In this document: piece after piece, positions 1-8,470 of the stretch
How positions within the stretch are numbered: the stretch's first letter is position 1
Layout: each line of letters opens with the position of its first letter
Assembly (NCBI GenBank): GCA_007695365.1
Contig: REDV01000068.1
Location: 1-35,380, forward strand
From: Cryomorphaceae bacterium
GTDB taxonomy: Bacteria; Bacteroidota; Bacteroidia; Flavobacteriales_D; SKUL01
Length of the DNA stretch: 35,380 bases
Reading direction: 5' to 3'
Translations under genes and position numbers: made by a program
The notes under the pieces: model-generated
What the model was told of the DNA's origin: nothing
Databases searched by the model: none
The model's input: the letters and a program-made list of their open reading frames with translations, nothing else

Positions 1-431
1 CCTATCTTCAACTTGTCTTTTCCGAACTGTAGCTTGCGGAACCAGGGCAACAAATCCATCAGGGCAAAAATGATGAGCAGCAGGGCGATGATAAGTTTTA
101 CCGGACTGATTTCAAACTCATTTCCCAGAAGCATATAGGTGGCAAGAGCTTCAAAGTCTGAGATGTTCAGCAGCAGCCACGACCCGAGTATAGCCGCAAT
201 GATGGCCGGAATTCCAAAGCGCAGTACAACCCCCCGATCGGCTTTGCCTCCTACCAGTATCAGCTTGAAAATATTGTTGAAGAAATGCACCACTCCGGTA
301 AGAGCGATGGCCAGATCTACCGGAAAAAACACCATGAATACCGGAGTTAAAATGGTGCCCAGCCCAAAACCTGAGAAAAAAGTGAGAATGGCCACCACAA
401 ACGCAGCCAACGATATGATAATGATGTCCAT
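1..431 (-). CDS. TauE/SafE-family membrane permease, 3' end cut by window edge
   Basis: This open frame starts with ATG at 431 and runs off the left edge, leaving 143 visible codons. The visible protein is almost entirely hydrophobic. It opens with MDIIIISLAAFVVAILTF, followed by the glycine-rich FFSGFGLGTILTPVF segment typical of the first repeat of TauE/SafE (formerly DUF81) permeases. Later come GVVHFFNNIFKLIL and two further membrane segments. Family members export or import small sulfur compounds such as sulfite or sulfoacetate, but many have no known substrate, so the substrate here is open. The ATG directly follows the stop codon of the DoxX gene (TAG then ATG, no spacer), so the two are probably translationally coupled. 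Family assignment is by recognition of the motif and hydrophobicity pattern. Confidence 0.8.
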   Translation of the reverse strand, partial: MDIIIISLAAFVVAILTFFSGFGLGTILTPVFMVFFPVDLAIALTGVVHFFNNIFKLILVGGKADRGVVLRFGIPAIIAAILGSWLLLNISDFEALATYMLLGNEFEISPVKLIIALLLIIFALMDLLPWFRKLQFGKDKLKI

Positions 432-857
432 CTATGTTCGGTGTTGCAAAACCGAATCCACAGACCACCGGCCGCCTCCGCGAATAATCAGATAAATACT
501 GCCGAGCAACATGGCCCAATCAGTGCGGCTGCCGTGCATCATGGGCCAAAAGCCTTCCAACGCCAATACATCGGCTTTGGTCGTGGCAATAGCAACCAGC
601 ATAATGGTCAAGGTAGGAACGGCTGCCAAACGGGTGAACAACCCGGCGAGAATCAAAGCGCCGCTCAGTATTTCGAATACTCCTACAAAAGTGCCGAGAA
701 ACTCGGGTGAGGGCAACCCTATCTTTTCAAACCTGCCCGCACCTCTCAGTGCAGGAAAGAGCAGCTTCTGAATGCCTTCAGATAAAAATACTGCACCCAC
801 CATCAAGCGAATAAGTACCGTGGTTGCGGCGTTATCGGTAAGAAAAATACGTTTCAT
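432..857 (-). CDS. DoxX family membrane protein
   Basis: A 141-residue protein with four predicted membrane segments. The DoxX signature is visible as LIRLMVGAVFLSEGIQKLLFP near the N-terminus and GVFEILSGALILAGLFTRLAA in the middle. The frame is open further upstream to 938, but I choose the ATG at 857 because it overlaps the stop of the preceding lipoprotein gene in an ATGA arrangement and gives the usual family length. DoxX-family proteins are small quinone-interacting or poorly characterised membrane proteins, and the archaeal DoxD/DoxA relatives form thiosulfate:quinone oxidoreductase. The position between a heme-binding lipoprotein and a TauE/SafE permease hints at a redox or sulfur role, which is inference only. 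Confidence 0.85.
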   Translation of the reverse strand: MKRIFLTDNAATTVLIRLMVGAVFLSEGIQKLLFPALRGAGRFEKIGLPSPEFLGTFVGVFEILSGALILAGLFTRLAAVPTLTIMLVAIATTKADVLALEGFWPMMHGSRTDWAMLLGSIYLIIRGGGRWSVDSVLQHRT

Positions 858-1342
858 TCTGCGGGCTGCTGAATGATGGAATTTACCCGCTTTGGCGGCC
901 GAACTGTAAAGTGAGGAACATTTTCCATTTGGTGGCAACTATTGCAATGAGCAGTGAAGACCTTAAACTCCTGTTCAAAAGATGCAGGGTGAGGTTGGTC
1001 AAGAACCGCGAAAAGTCCGGGAATGGCCTCTTTCAAAAAGGGTTGGGCCGATGCCGCACGGGCCGGCCGACGCTCCAGGCCGTTCTCCACAGCCACTTTT
1101 ATTTTTTCCAATTGGTAACGCGCGTATTCCCAATTCTCATCCATGCCGGCCCAGTACAGCTCTTTGTAGCGATAGCCAGTTTCAACCATGGCTACATCAA
1201 ACCCTCTGAAATGACGTTCAATAGCCTCCAGTTGATCGTCGGGTTCACCTTTTATCCATTTGCCTTTTGTATCGGCTCCTGAACACCCAAAAAGCAGTGT
1301 CCACAGTCCGAAACCCAATAAGAAGATCGTGGTTTTCATCAT
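854..1342 (-). CDS. Lipoprotein with C-terminal heme c site (cytochrome c'/c-556-like)
   Basis: A 162-residue protein. It begins with a hydrophobic signal ending in LLFGC, a lipobox with the lipidated cysteine at residue 20, so it is probably a membrane-anchored periplasmic or surface lipoprotein. The body is polar and looks helical. A single CNSCH heme c attachment motif lies near the C-terminus at residues 133-137. A lone CxxCH close to the C-terminus of a helical protein is the arrangement of cytochrome c' and c-556, so I suggest that fold. Class II cytochrome membership is inference. Start: the frame is open to a TTG at 1369, but the ATG at 1342 gives a clean signal peptide and lies 3 bases after a perfect -7 element. 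First gene of a coupled set with DoxX and TauE/SafE. Confidence 0.7.
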   Translation of the reverse strand: MMKTTIFLLGFGLWTLLFGCSGADTKGKWIKGEPDDQLEAIERHFRGFDVAMVETGYRYKELYWAGMDENWEYARYQLEKIKVAVENGLERRPARAASAQPFLKEAIPGLFAVLDQPHPASFEQEFKVFTAHCNSCHQMENVPHFTVRPPKRVNSIIQQPAE

Positions 1343-1345
1343 CCT

Positions 1346-1353
1346 CAAAAGTA
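1346..1353 (-). promoter_or_regulatory. Candidate -7 promoter element (TACTTTTG)
   Basis: Read on the minus strand this is TACTTTTG, a perfect match to the Bacteroidota -7 consensus TAnnTTTG. It ends 3 bases before the ATG of the heme lipoprotein gene, so transcription would begin at or next to the start codon. No well-spaced -33 TTG was found; one lies 13 bases upstream, which is too close. Confidence 0.45.
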
Positions 1354-1377
1354 GAGATTTCTGATTCAAATAAGTGG

Positions 1378-3012
1378 CTATCGTCCTGTGAGCACCACTT
1401 TACCCGATTGCGACCAGGTACCATCCACCTGCTGCCATTGCAACAAGTATAGGCCGGGGTTAAATCCGCTCAGGGATACAGGCTCGGCGCTTCCCAACGA
1501 GGAAATAGACAATTGCTTTACCAATTGCCCTGAGGAATTAAATACCCGAACCATTCCGGGTGCAGCAAAAGGGGGTTCTACAAAAAATTCCCCTGCAGAG
1601 GGGTTCGGATAAACGCGCAATCCACCTGCTTGTACATGCTGTGTTACGGAGTGAACGACGTCACATTCACCATCCACAAACTCATTCACATTATGTGCCT
1701 TGTAACGAGCCATAAACTCTTGGAAATACTGATTGGCAATGTTTTCATCGTACACCACAACCACGTTCTCATCACTGCGTGAGTTCCCGTTTACAGACCA
1801 GTTTGCTGAACCCGTGTAGGCAATGGGTCGGCCCTCTGAGCAATTTGGGTCGAAAATGGCGTATTTGTGATGCCACATCGTGCCGAAGGCATCCAACACG
1901 AGTCGGTTTCCCAATCCGTTTTGAAGTATGGTGTAGGTGTTGGATGATGTGTTGATGTCCTGCACGATACCGGCTACGAAAATCCCTTGATTGGCACGAT
2001 CAGCCAGCGCCTGCGAGATATTGGCCCTGGTAAGCGTAAAGATGCCAAAGTAAATGTCAAAATCAGCCTGAGCGATGTTGTGGAGCAGCTCATTCTCCAC
2101 ACCGCTTTTTGGCGAGAACAATGCCTGAACGCGTTTGCCTCCTATGGCAAACTCACGCGGCGTTTTTACGCTTTTTGCCTGTCCGAAAACGCCGCTGAAC
2201 ATCTCCTCAAACTCAATGGTAAAACACCGGGCCAGGCTCTGATCCTGAAATATGATGAGGTTATTAGGGTCGATGCGAAGCTGGTTGTTGGTGAAATTGG
2301 TCGATCCGGTAATCACCACGGGGTCGTTGGGATCCGGTGAGTTGGCGTCAATGACAATAAACTTGTTGTGCATAGCGCCGATGTCATCGCCTTCAGGTCG
2401 CTGAATCTTGTTGCCCACACCGATGCTGATCGAGTTGTAGTTCCAGTTGGCAATGCCGTAGTTGCCCACAAACCGCACCTGCACACCGCGGTTGTATGCC
2501 GCGTTTATAGCGTCAATCACGCCGTTCTGGTTGTCGATGTTGTAAGCCGTAAAATCAACCGTGTATTTGGCGCGGTCAAGGTAGGCGATGATGGTGTCGG
2601 GAAAGTCCTGCCCCAAACTTATGGCGGGCTCCAACGCAGCTTCATCGTGGTCCACGGCGCTGTTGAAATACACCTTGATGATGCCGCTGGAAAGTGAGGC
2701 TGTCATCATAGGCTCCACATCGCTGTAGAGGGTATCGCCGGGCGCCAAAACAACTCCCGCACGAATGTGATACAAGGAGGCCGGCACCAAACCCGAAATG
2801 AAAATTTCATGGTCATTCAAAATTTCATTTCCGGCCAACACGCTGCCGCCAATAGGCGAAGTTCCGAATTTCAGGACACCCACTCCAGCAACGGAAGATG
2901 TGAATTGAACCGAAAAGCTCTCAGGGCTGATATTGCGCTGTTGGATGGATGTGATGTTGGCCAGACTGTTGAAGCACAGGCAAACACTCAATAGGATAAG
3001 GGTGAATTTCAC
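1378..3012 (-). CDS. Secreted phospholipase D-like protein with T9SS sorting domain
   Basis: A 544-residue protein. With the GTG start at 3012 it opens with a textbook signal peptide (MKFTLILLSVCLCFNSLA). Longer versions starting at a TTG at 3048 would bury that signal. A fibronectin-like N-terminal stretch (about residues 20-105) is followed by two phospholipase D halves. Each half has an HxKxxxxD motif: HNKFIVID (H215, K217, D222) followed by GSTNFT, and HHKYAIFD (H381, K383, D388) followed by GSANWS. Both catalytic histidines are present, so an active phosphodiesterase is expected. The substrate could be phospholipid or nucleic acid; the sequence does not decide. The C-terminus (about 466-544) is a type A T9SS sorting domain (VYPNPSAGEF, GLYLLQW). 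Divergent from the peptidase gene at 3134. Confidence 0.85.
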   Translation of the reverse strand: MKFTLILLSVCLCFNSLANITSIQQRNISPESFSVQFTSSVAGVGVLKFGTSPIGGSVLAGNEILNDHEIFISGLVPASLYHIRAGVVLAPGDTLYSDVEPMMTASLSSGIIKVYFNSAVDHDEAALEPAISLGQDFPDTIIAYLDRAKYTVDFTAYNIDNQNGVIDAINAAYNRGVQVRFVGNYGIANWNYNSISIGVGNKIQRPEGDDIGAMHNKFIVIDANSPDPNDPVVITGSTNFTNNQLRIDPNNLIIFQDQSLARCFTIEFEEMFSGVFGQAKSVKTPREFAIGGKRVQALFSPKSGVENELLHNIAQADFDIYFGIFTLTRANISQALADRANQGIFVAGIVQDINTSSNTYTILQNGLGNRLVLDAFGTMWHHKYAIFDPNCSEGRPIAYTGSANWSVNGNSRSDENVVVVYDENIANQYFQEFMARYKAHNVNEFVDGECDVVHSVTQHVQAGGLRVYPNPSAGEFFVEPPFAAPGMVRVFNSSGQLVKQLSISSLGSAEPVSLSGFNPGLYLLQWQQVDGTWSQSGKVVLTGR

Positions 3013-3035
3013 AAATAGTGCTCTTGTTTCGGTGC

Positions 3036-3043
3036 TAAAGTTA
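3036..3043 (-). promoter_or_regulatory. Candidate -7 element for the phospholipase D-like gene
   Basis: Minus-strand TAACTTTA is one mismatch from TAnnTTTG. It lies 23 bases before the chosen GTG start at 3012. Its position inside the longer open frame supports the shorter GTG start. Confidence 0.35.
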
Positions 3044-3108
3044 AGCAATAACGGGGGTTGTTGAGTGACTAACCGATAGAGTTACGCATTACTTTTCTGT
3101 TATTTGGA

Positions 3109-3116
3109 TACCTTCG
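3109..3116 (+). promoter_or_regulatory. Candidate -7 element for the M14 peptidase gene
   Basis: TACCTTCG, one mismatch from TAnnTTTG, 17 bases before the ATG at 3134. It sits in the divergent intergenic region shared with the phospholipase D-like gene. Confidence 0.35.
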
Positions 3117-3133
3117 CAAGCACTCAATCAATC

Positions 3134-4876
3134 ATGATGAAGCAGCTTGTTTTACTTTTGTTTTTGCAGTCTTGCACGTTGATAATCAGTGCGCAGGTTG
3201 ATTTGTTTTACGAAGACAACAAAAGCCTCACCTACGAGGAGACCATTGCCGCCTTTGAATTGCTGGCTTCAAAATACAAATCTGCCGAACTGAAAACCGC
3301 CGGAAGCACTGATTCCGGACTTCCTCTTCATTTGTTTGTGATAGACACCGATGGTGATTTTAATCCTGCGAGAGCCCGGCAGCGAAACAAACGCGTGCTG
3401 CTGGTTAACAACGGCATTCATCCCGGCGAACCATGTGGCATTGATGCGAGCATTGAGTGGGCACAGCAACTGTTGAGCAGCAACGATCCTTTGCTCAAAA
3501 ACACAGTGGTACTGATCATTCCGGTGTACAACGTGGGGGGGATGTTAAACCGTGGATGCTGCTTTCGCGCGAATCAGGATGGCCCGGAGATGCATGGCTT
3601 CAGGGGTAATGCGAAAAACCTGGACCTCAACCGCGACTTTATAAAATGCGACAGTCGCAACGCACGCAGCTTTAACGCGATGTTTCAGCAATGGAATCCC
3701 GATGTTTTTGTGGATACCCATACTACCAACGGGGCTGATTACAGCTACACAATGACACTGATTGCCCCCAATTCCGGAAAGATGTACAGCCTGCTTGGAG
3801 CCATTACCGACCGCGAGCTGGTGCCTTTTCTGTACAGCCGGATGGAGGAGCTCGGTTACCCTATGGCGCCCTATGTGAGCACCCGTAAAGGAACCCCGGA
3901 GAGTGGAATCATGCACTACCCCGATTCTCCGCGCTACTCTTCGGGCTACGCTAACCTGTTTCATGCACTGAGCTTTACGGCCGAAGCGCACATGCTAAAA
4001 CCTTTCTCTGAACGGGTGAAAGCCACCAAAGCACTGCTGCAGGCTCTTTTGGAGATGACAAGCCAACGTGGAGAAATCATTGCGCAGTTGCGGGCCAAGG
4101 CTGCTGAGTACACCTCTCAATCCAGGGAGGTAGAACTCAACCACCGCGTTGACACTACTCAGTATGATGTTTTTCGCTTTGCCGGATACGAAGTGGAGTA
4201 CCGCACCAGCAAGGTTACCGGAACCGAGCAGCGCCATTACAATACGGGCAAACCCTACGTAAAAGATGTGCCATGGTACAGAACGCTGGAGCCTCAGCTC
4301 ACAGTAAGCCTTCCTGAGTATTACATCATTCCACAGGCGTGGACGGAAGTGGTTGAGTTGCTTCGTCTCAACGGCGTACAAGTCAAAGAACTGCGCTCTG
4401 ACACTGAACTTTCTGTGAATGTGATGTACATCGCTGACTATCAGTCGTCACCCCGGCCCTACGAGGGGCACTATCTGCACCGGGATGTTCAGGTCAGACA
4501 AGAGCAGAAAAAATTGCCATTTCGAGCCGGTGATTTTGTGATTAAAACCAATCAGCCTACCAATCAGTATCTCGCCCACGTGTTGGACCCGCGATCGGAG
4601 GACGGTTTCTTCTGCTGGAATTTTTTCGACGCCATCCTGATGCAAAAGGAATACTTTTCGCCATATCTGTTTGATGCTGAAGCAGAGCGCCTGCTGGAGG
4701 AGGATCCCGAACTCAAGGCCCGCTTTCTGGCAAAAAAGAAAGACCCCGAATTTGCATCCGATGTGTGGCAGCAGCTCGACTTTATCTACCGGCGATCAAA
4801 GTGGTACGAGCCTACGCATAACCGCTATCCGGTGGTGGGTTTCAATGGTACTTTCCCCGATAACCTCGTGCGGTAA
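3134..4876 (+). CDS. Secreted M14-family zinc carboxypeptidase-like protein
   Basis: A 580-residue protein with a signal peptide (MMKQLVLLLFLQSCTLIISA). The M14 zinc site is recognisable: HPGE (H96 and E99) as the first two ligands and the histidine in VDTHTT (H196) as the third. The substrate-binding NR pair lies in DLNRDF (residues 166-167), and a candidate catalytic glutamate is E284 in FTAEAHM. The peptidase domain fills roughly residues 30-310. The C-terminal 270 residues have no domain I recognise and no T9SS sorting signal, so the product is probably periplasmic. Members cleave C-terminal residues from peptides or cell-wall peptides; specificity is not evident. A TTG-started extension to 3104 was rejected because it would precede the signal peptide. 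Confidence 0.8.
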   Translation: MMKQLVLLLFLQSCTLIISAQVDLFYEDNKSLTYEETIAAFELLASKYKSAELKTAGSTDSGLPLHLFVIDTDGDFNPARARQRNKRVLLVNNGIHPGEPCGIDASIEWAQQLLSSNDPLLKNTVVLIIPVYNVGGMLNRGCCFRANQDGPEMHGFRGNAKNLDLNRDFIKCDSRNARSFNAMFQQWNPDVFVDTHTTNGADYSYTMTLIAPNSGKMYSLLGAITDRELVPFLYSRMEELGYPMAPYVSTRKGTPESGIMHYPDSPRYSSGYANLFHALSFTAEAHMLKPFSERVKATKALLQALLEMTSQRGEIIAQLRAKAAEYTSQSREVELNHRVDTTQYDVFRFAGYEVEYRTSKVTGTEQRHYNTGKPYVKDVPWYRTLEPQLTVSLPEYYIIPQAWTEVVELLRLNGVQVKELRSDTELSVNVMYIADYQSSPRPYEGHYLHRDVQVRQEQKKLPFRAGDFVIKTNQPTNQYLAHVLDPRSEDGFFCWNFFDAILMQKEYFSPYLFDAEAERLLEEDPELKARFLAKKKDPEFASDVWQQLDFIYRRSKWYEPTHNRYPVVGFNGTFPDNLVR

Positions 4877-5095
4877 GGAGCGATGAATGCGTTTTTCATG
4901 AATCGGAATGAACTGCGAACAGGGCTTCACATAGCCGTAGTCCTAATTTTATGCCCGCAAACATGCCTATGTCAACGAAAGTAGGTTTCTTTGGCCATAG
5001 ACAGAGGTCGGATTTCGATGTTCATCATGCCGGGGCTGAAGGTATCCATAACCAAAAATTAACATGGGGCTGCCGCCGCTGATGTACGCGTGGTG

Positions 5096-5103
5096 TAGTT
5101 TCG
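5096..5103 (+). promoter_or_regulatory. Candidate -7 element for the Na/Pi cotransporter gene
   Basis: TAGTTTCG, one mismatch from TAnnTTTG, 24 bases before the ATG at 5128. It is the only regulatory signal I see in the 251-base gap 4877-5127; no terminator hairpin is evident there. Confidence 0.35.
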
Positions 5104-5127
5104 CCCTCTTGTAATGCAATCATTCTG

Positions 5128-6816
5128 ATGATGGAATTGAGCGTTTTGGAGTTTCTCACTTTGCTTGGCTCGCTGGGCTTCTTCATTTTTGGAATGAAGG
5201 TGATGAGCGAGGGTATCCAGAAAGTGTCGGGTAGCCGCATGCGTCAGGTGCTTGGTAACATGACAGGTACCCGGCTGGCAGGTGTAGGTAGTGGATTTCT
5301 CTCTACGGCATTGGTTCAATCATCTTCGGCCATCACCGTAATGATAGTGAGTTTTGTGAACGCAGGTTTGCTCAATCTCCGCCAGGCCATCGGTGTTATC
5401 ATGGGCGCCAACATCGGCACCAGCATGACGGTTTGGATGATTGTGATTCTCGGGTTTTCTCCTTTTGCAATCTACGATTACACCTTGCCTATCCTGGCTT
5501 TTGGGCTGCCGCTACTCTTCCTCAACAACAAGAACCTCAACAATTGGGGCGAGGTGGTGATTGGTTTCGCATTGGTTTTTATGAGTCTTGGCTTGCTCAA
5601 CTCCACGATGGCTCTTCTTAACCCTGACTTGTTGGTTTCGCTTGAGCGCCTGGCAGATATGGGGGTGTTGTCTGTTATTTTGTTTTTGTTTTTAGGGAGT
5701 ATTCTCACCATCGTGCTTCAATCATCCAGTGCGGCGCTTGTGCTTACCCTGGTGCTCTGCGTAAACGGCCTGCCTTTTGAACTTGGTGCAGCAACCATCC
5801 TCGGCGAAAACATCGGAACAACCGTTACGGCCAATTTGGCTGCATTGGTGGGAAACATCAGTGCCAAACGAGCTGCCCGTGCGCACTTTATTTTTAACGC
5901 AGCCGGGGTTATCTGGATGGTGTTGATTTTTGGCGGATTTTTAAGAAGCGTTGATCTTCTCACCCAAAACTGGGGGCTTGGTTCGGTTTTCGATCCCGAC
6001 GACCCGCAAGCGATCATTTACGGTCTTGCCATTTTTCACACCTCGTTCAATCTGATTACGGTGCTCATTCTGGTGGGGCTGGTGCCCCTTATTGAAAGAG
6101 TGGTCATCAAACTGGTTCCCTCGCGGGGAGATGATACAGTCTTCAGCCTGGAGTACATATCCACAGGTTTGATGGGGACGCCGGAACTATCGCTGCTGGA
6201 AGCCTACAAGGAAACCTCGCGATTCAGCACCCTAACGGCTAAAATGAACTCCATGACACTTGAATTGCTGGAAGAGAGCGATTCGAAGAAACGCAAAAAG
6301 CTCATTGAAAAAATCCGGAAATACGAGGAGATTACCGACCGGGTTGAGGTGGAAATCAGTAACTACCTGTCAAAGCTTTCTGAAGGCACCATCAGCATAC
6401 GAACCTCTGCTAAAGTGCGATCACTGCTGAGTATTGCCAACGACCTGGAGCGAATCGGCGACTTGTACTACCAGATGAGCAAGCGGCTGGAGCGCAAGAA
6501 CGACAACAAGATTTATTTCCTGCCGGAACAGCGCGAAAACATCAAAAAAATGCTGCTCTTGCTTGATGAAGCTTTTCGTTTGATGACCAACAACCTGAGC
6601 ACTGAGTCTGACAAGGTGCAGTTGGAGGCAGCCCAGTTAGCCGAAGCAGAAATCAATGCTTTGCGCGATGAGCTTCGCAAAAAGCACCTCAAAAACCTGG
6701 AGAAAGGAGTTTACTCCGTAAAAAGCGGCCTGTATTACAGCGACATGTTTGAGTTCTGCGAAAAAGTAGGCGATAACATCATGAGCATTTCAGAGGCCTA
6801 CGCGGGAAAGGTTTAA
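5128..6816 (+). CDS. Na+/phosphate cotransporter with C-terminal PhoU-like domain
   Basis: A 562-residue inner-membrane protein. The N-terminal 330 residues carry two Na/Pi-cotransporter repeats, each with the QSSSA signature (Q64-A68 and Q198-A202) and a following glycine motif (GANIGTS and GENIGTT). Such proteins (NptA/YjbB type, PF02690) move phosphate with sodium. The C-terminal part (about 345-555) is charged, helical and coiled-coil-like, with the ERIGDLYYQM element typical of PhoU helical bundles, which are associated with control of phosphate flux. Length and domain order are normal for the bacterial family. The start is ambiguous between two adjacent ATGs (5128 and 5131). It stands alone, converging on the lipoprotein gene at 6830. 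Confidence 0.9.
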   Translation: MMELSVLEFLTLLGSLGFFIFGMKVMSEGIQKVSGSRMRQVLGNMTGTRLAGVGSGFLSTALVQSSSAITVMIVSFVNAGLLNLRQAIGVIMGANIGTSMTVWMIVILGFSPFAIYDYTLPILAFGLPLLFLNNKNLNNWGEVVIGFALVFMSLGLLNSTMALLNPDLLVSLERLADMGVLSVILFLFLGSILTIVLQSSSAALVLTLVLCVNGLPFELGAATILGENIGTTVTANLAALVGNISAKRAARAHFIFNAAGVIWMVLIFGGFLRSVDLLTQNWGLGSVFDPDDPQAIIYGLAIFHTSFNLITVLILVGLVPLIERVVIKLVPSRGDDTVFSLEYISTGLMGTPELSLLEAYKETSRFSTLTAKMNSMTLELLEESDSKKRKKLIEKIRKYEEITDRVEVEISNYLSKLSEGTISIRTSAKVRSLLSIANDLERIGDLYYQMSKRLERKNDNKIYFLPEQRENIKKMLLLLDEAFRLMTNNLSTESDKVQLEAAQLAEAEINALRDELRKKHLKNLEKGVYSVKSGLYYSDMFEFCEKVGDNIMSISEAYAGKV

Positions 6817-6829
6817 CGCTCCTTTCACT

Positions 6830-7354
6830 CTACTGATTAGGGTATAACTCCGGCGATTGGGCTTCGTTACTGCGGTTCAAATCGCGGTCGAGCAAGATAA
6901 ACCCATACTTAATGGTGTCGTGGTCAGTAAGGGGAAACCACGTTGTCATGTCCACCACAATTTCACCTTCCAAAGCCTTGTTCTGCCCCTGGGGGTCAAG
7001 ACGGGGTATGCGAAAAAACGACGCGTTGGGGTCAAGGTAAAGTGGAGGGTCATTCTCGGCACTCAACACAAACCATTCGCCGTCCTGCTTAAAGTAGTAC
7101 TTCCACCATAGATTCCAGTGGTTGAGGTTGACAGGGTTGTTGGTGGCGTTAAAGGGAGCTATGGTGTCGCGATTGTCAAGCCCCACATTGCCATCGCCGT
7201 CGGTAAATTTAAAGCGCATTTCAGTTAGCCCTTCCTGGCGCTCAAAACTCAGGTACTCAAGATAAGGTTCATCCGGAAACTCACCGCGTTGCAGGCAGCC
7301 CGTAAGACCTGCAAATACTGCTATGCATACTATGAACCAATCTGTGCGCTTCAA
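6830..7354 (-). CDS. Small Bacteroidota lipoprotein of unknown function
   Basis: A 174-residue protein with a lipoprotein signal peptide ending in LTGC (lipidated cysteine at residue 20). The body contains FTDGDGNVG, a calcium-site-like turn often seen in Bacteroidota lipoproteins of unknown role, and a C-terminal portion rich in aromatic residues and aspartate. No enzymatic motif is recognised. No ATG lies between the upstream in-frame stop and the signal peptide, so the start must be the TTG at 7354. It is divergent from the LuxE-like gene at 7390, with only 35 bases between the two starts, and converges on the phosphate transporter with 13 bases between stops. Confidence 0.7.
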   Translation of the reverse strand: MKRTDWFIVCIAVFAGLTGCLQRGEFPDEPYLEYLSFERQEGLTEMRFKFTDGDGNVGLDNRDTIAPFNATNNPVNLNHWNLWWKYYFKQDGEWFVLSAENDPPLYLDPNASFFRIPRLDPQGQNKALEGEIVVDMTTWFPLTDHDTIKYGFILLDRDLNRSNEAQSPELYPNQ

Positions 7355-7361
7355 TTTAATG

Positions 7362-7369
7362 TAACTTTC
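7362..7369 (+). promoter_or_regulatory. Candidate -7 element for the LuxE-like gene
   Basis: TAACTTTC, one mismatch from TAnnTTTG, 20 bases before the TTG start at 7390. It lies in the very short divergent spacer 7355-7389. Confidence 0.35.
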
Positions 7370-7389
7370 GGGCTTTTAAAAAAACTGTT

Positions 7390-8373
7390 TTGCGCAGCGA
7401 ACTGCTTGCTGATATAAGGAACATTTCAGACGACCGTGGGTTCAACGAAACCGCGCTGAAAATATTTCGATACCAGGCCAAATTCAATCCGGTGTACCGC
7501 AAATTTCTGAATTTTTTGCGAGTAAGTTCAGATTCTGTTTTGTCCTTTCGTGAAATCCCGTGCATGCCTATTGAGTTTTTCCGCAACCACACGGTAGTTA
7601 CCGGACAGTTTGAGCCCGAAATTATTTTTACCAGCAGCGGAACCACAGGAGCTGAAACAAGCCGTCACCATGTTCGAAGTCTCGGGCTTTACACCGAGAG
7701 TTTCACGCGGACGTGGAATTTGTTTTACGGTCCGGCCTCCGATTATTGTGTGCTTGCGCTTTTGCCCTCATATCTGGAGCGAACAGGCTCTTCGTTGGTT
7801 TTCATGGCGCAGCATCTGATTGAACAAAGCCAACACCCGCTGAGCGGATTTTACCTCAATCAGTTGGGCGAGTTATCCACTGTGCTGAGTCAATTGGAGC
7901 AAGCAAAACAGTCCACCATTCTGCTCGGAGTGAGTTTTGCCCTGCTCGATCTGGCAGAGCAATTCCCTCAACGGCTTGAGCACACACTTGTAATGGAAAC
8001 AGGGGGTATGAAAGGCCGGCGGAAAGAACTCACACGATACGAGCTGCATTCAACCCTCAAAACAGCCTTTCAACTGGATGCCATACACTCGGAATACGGT
8101 ATGACCGAACTTCTGTCGCAAGCCTACGCAAAGTCTGATGGTTTCTTTCACTGCCCCCCGTGGATGCGGGTATTGGTGCGAGAAAGTGACGATCCGCTGC
8201 AATACGTAACCGGTAAAACCGGAGGAATCAACGTGATTGACCTTGCCAATATTGACTCGTGTTCCTTTATCGCTACACAGGATTTGGGTCGACTGTCAGA
8301 GGACGGAACCTTTGAGGTGCTGGGGCGATTTGATTACAGCGACATAAGGGGTTGCAACCTGATGGTGATTTGA
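7390..8373 (+). CDS. LuxE-like acyl-protein synthetase / acyltransferase
   Basis: A 327-residue protein resembling the LuxE acyl-protein synthetase family (PF04443). The ATP/acyl-adenylate loop TSSGTTG is at residues 81-87, and a second adenylating-enzyme-like stretch (HSEYGMTELLSQAY) follows around residue 235. LuxE proteins activate a fatty acid as acyl-AMP and hold it as a thioester for reduction in bioluminescence. No luxA, luxB or luxC lies nearby, so light production is unlikely. Stand-alone LuxE homologues in Bacteroidota probably activate an acyl group for another, unidentified acceptor. The start is taken at TTG 7390 because no in-frame ATG exists before residue 59. Translation could begin a few codons upstream at another non-ATG codon. 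Confidence 0.75.
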   Translation: MRSELLADIRNISDDRGFNETALKIFRYQAKFNPVYRKFLNFLRVSSDSVLSFREIPCMPIEFFRNHTVVTGQFEPEIIFTSSGTTGAETSRHHVRSLGLYTESFTRTWNLFYGPASDYCVLALLPSYLERTGSSLVFMAQHLIEQSQHPLSGFYLNQLGELSTVLSQLEQAKQSTILLGVSFALLDLAEQFPQRLEHTLVMETGGMKGRRKELTRYELHSTLKTAFQLDAIHSEYGMTELLSQAYAKSDGFFHCPPWMRVLVRESDDPLQYVTGKTGGINVIDLANIDSCSFIATQDLGRLSEDGTFEVLGRFDYSDIRGCNLMVI

Positions 8374-8458
8374 GGCAGTTCGGCAAAAAAAAAAACTACT
8401 GCGCATTTTTGTTGTTTCATAGAGTAGCATTCCCGACTCCTCTTGAACCCGAAATACC

Positions 8459-8466
8459 TAACTTCG
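8459..8466 (+). promoter_or_regulatory. Candidate -7 element abutting the cysQ start
   Basis: TAACTTCG, one mismatch from TAnnTTTG, 4 bases before the GTG of cysQ. The predicted transcription start coincides with the start codon. No -33 TTG at the right distance is visible. Confidence 0.4.
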
Positions 8467-8470
8467 CCCC

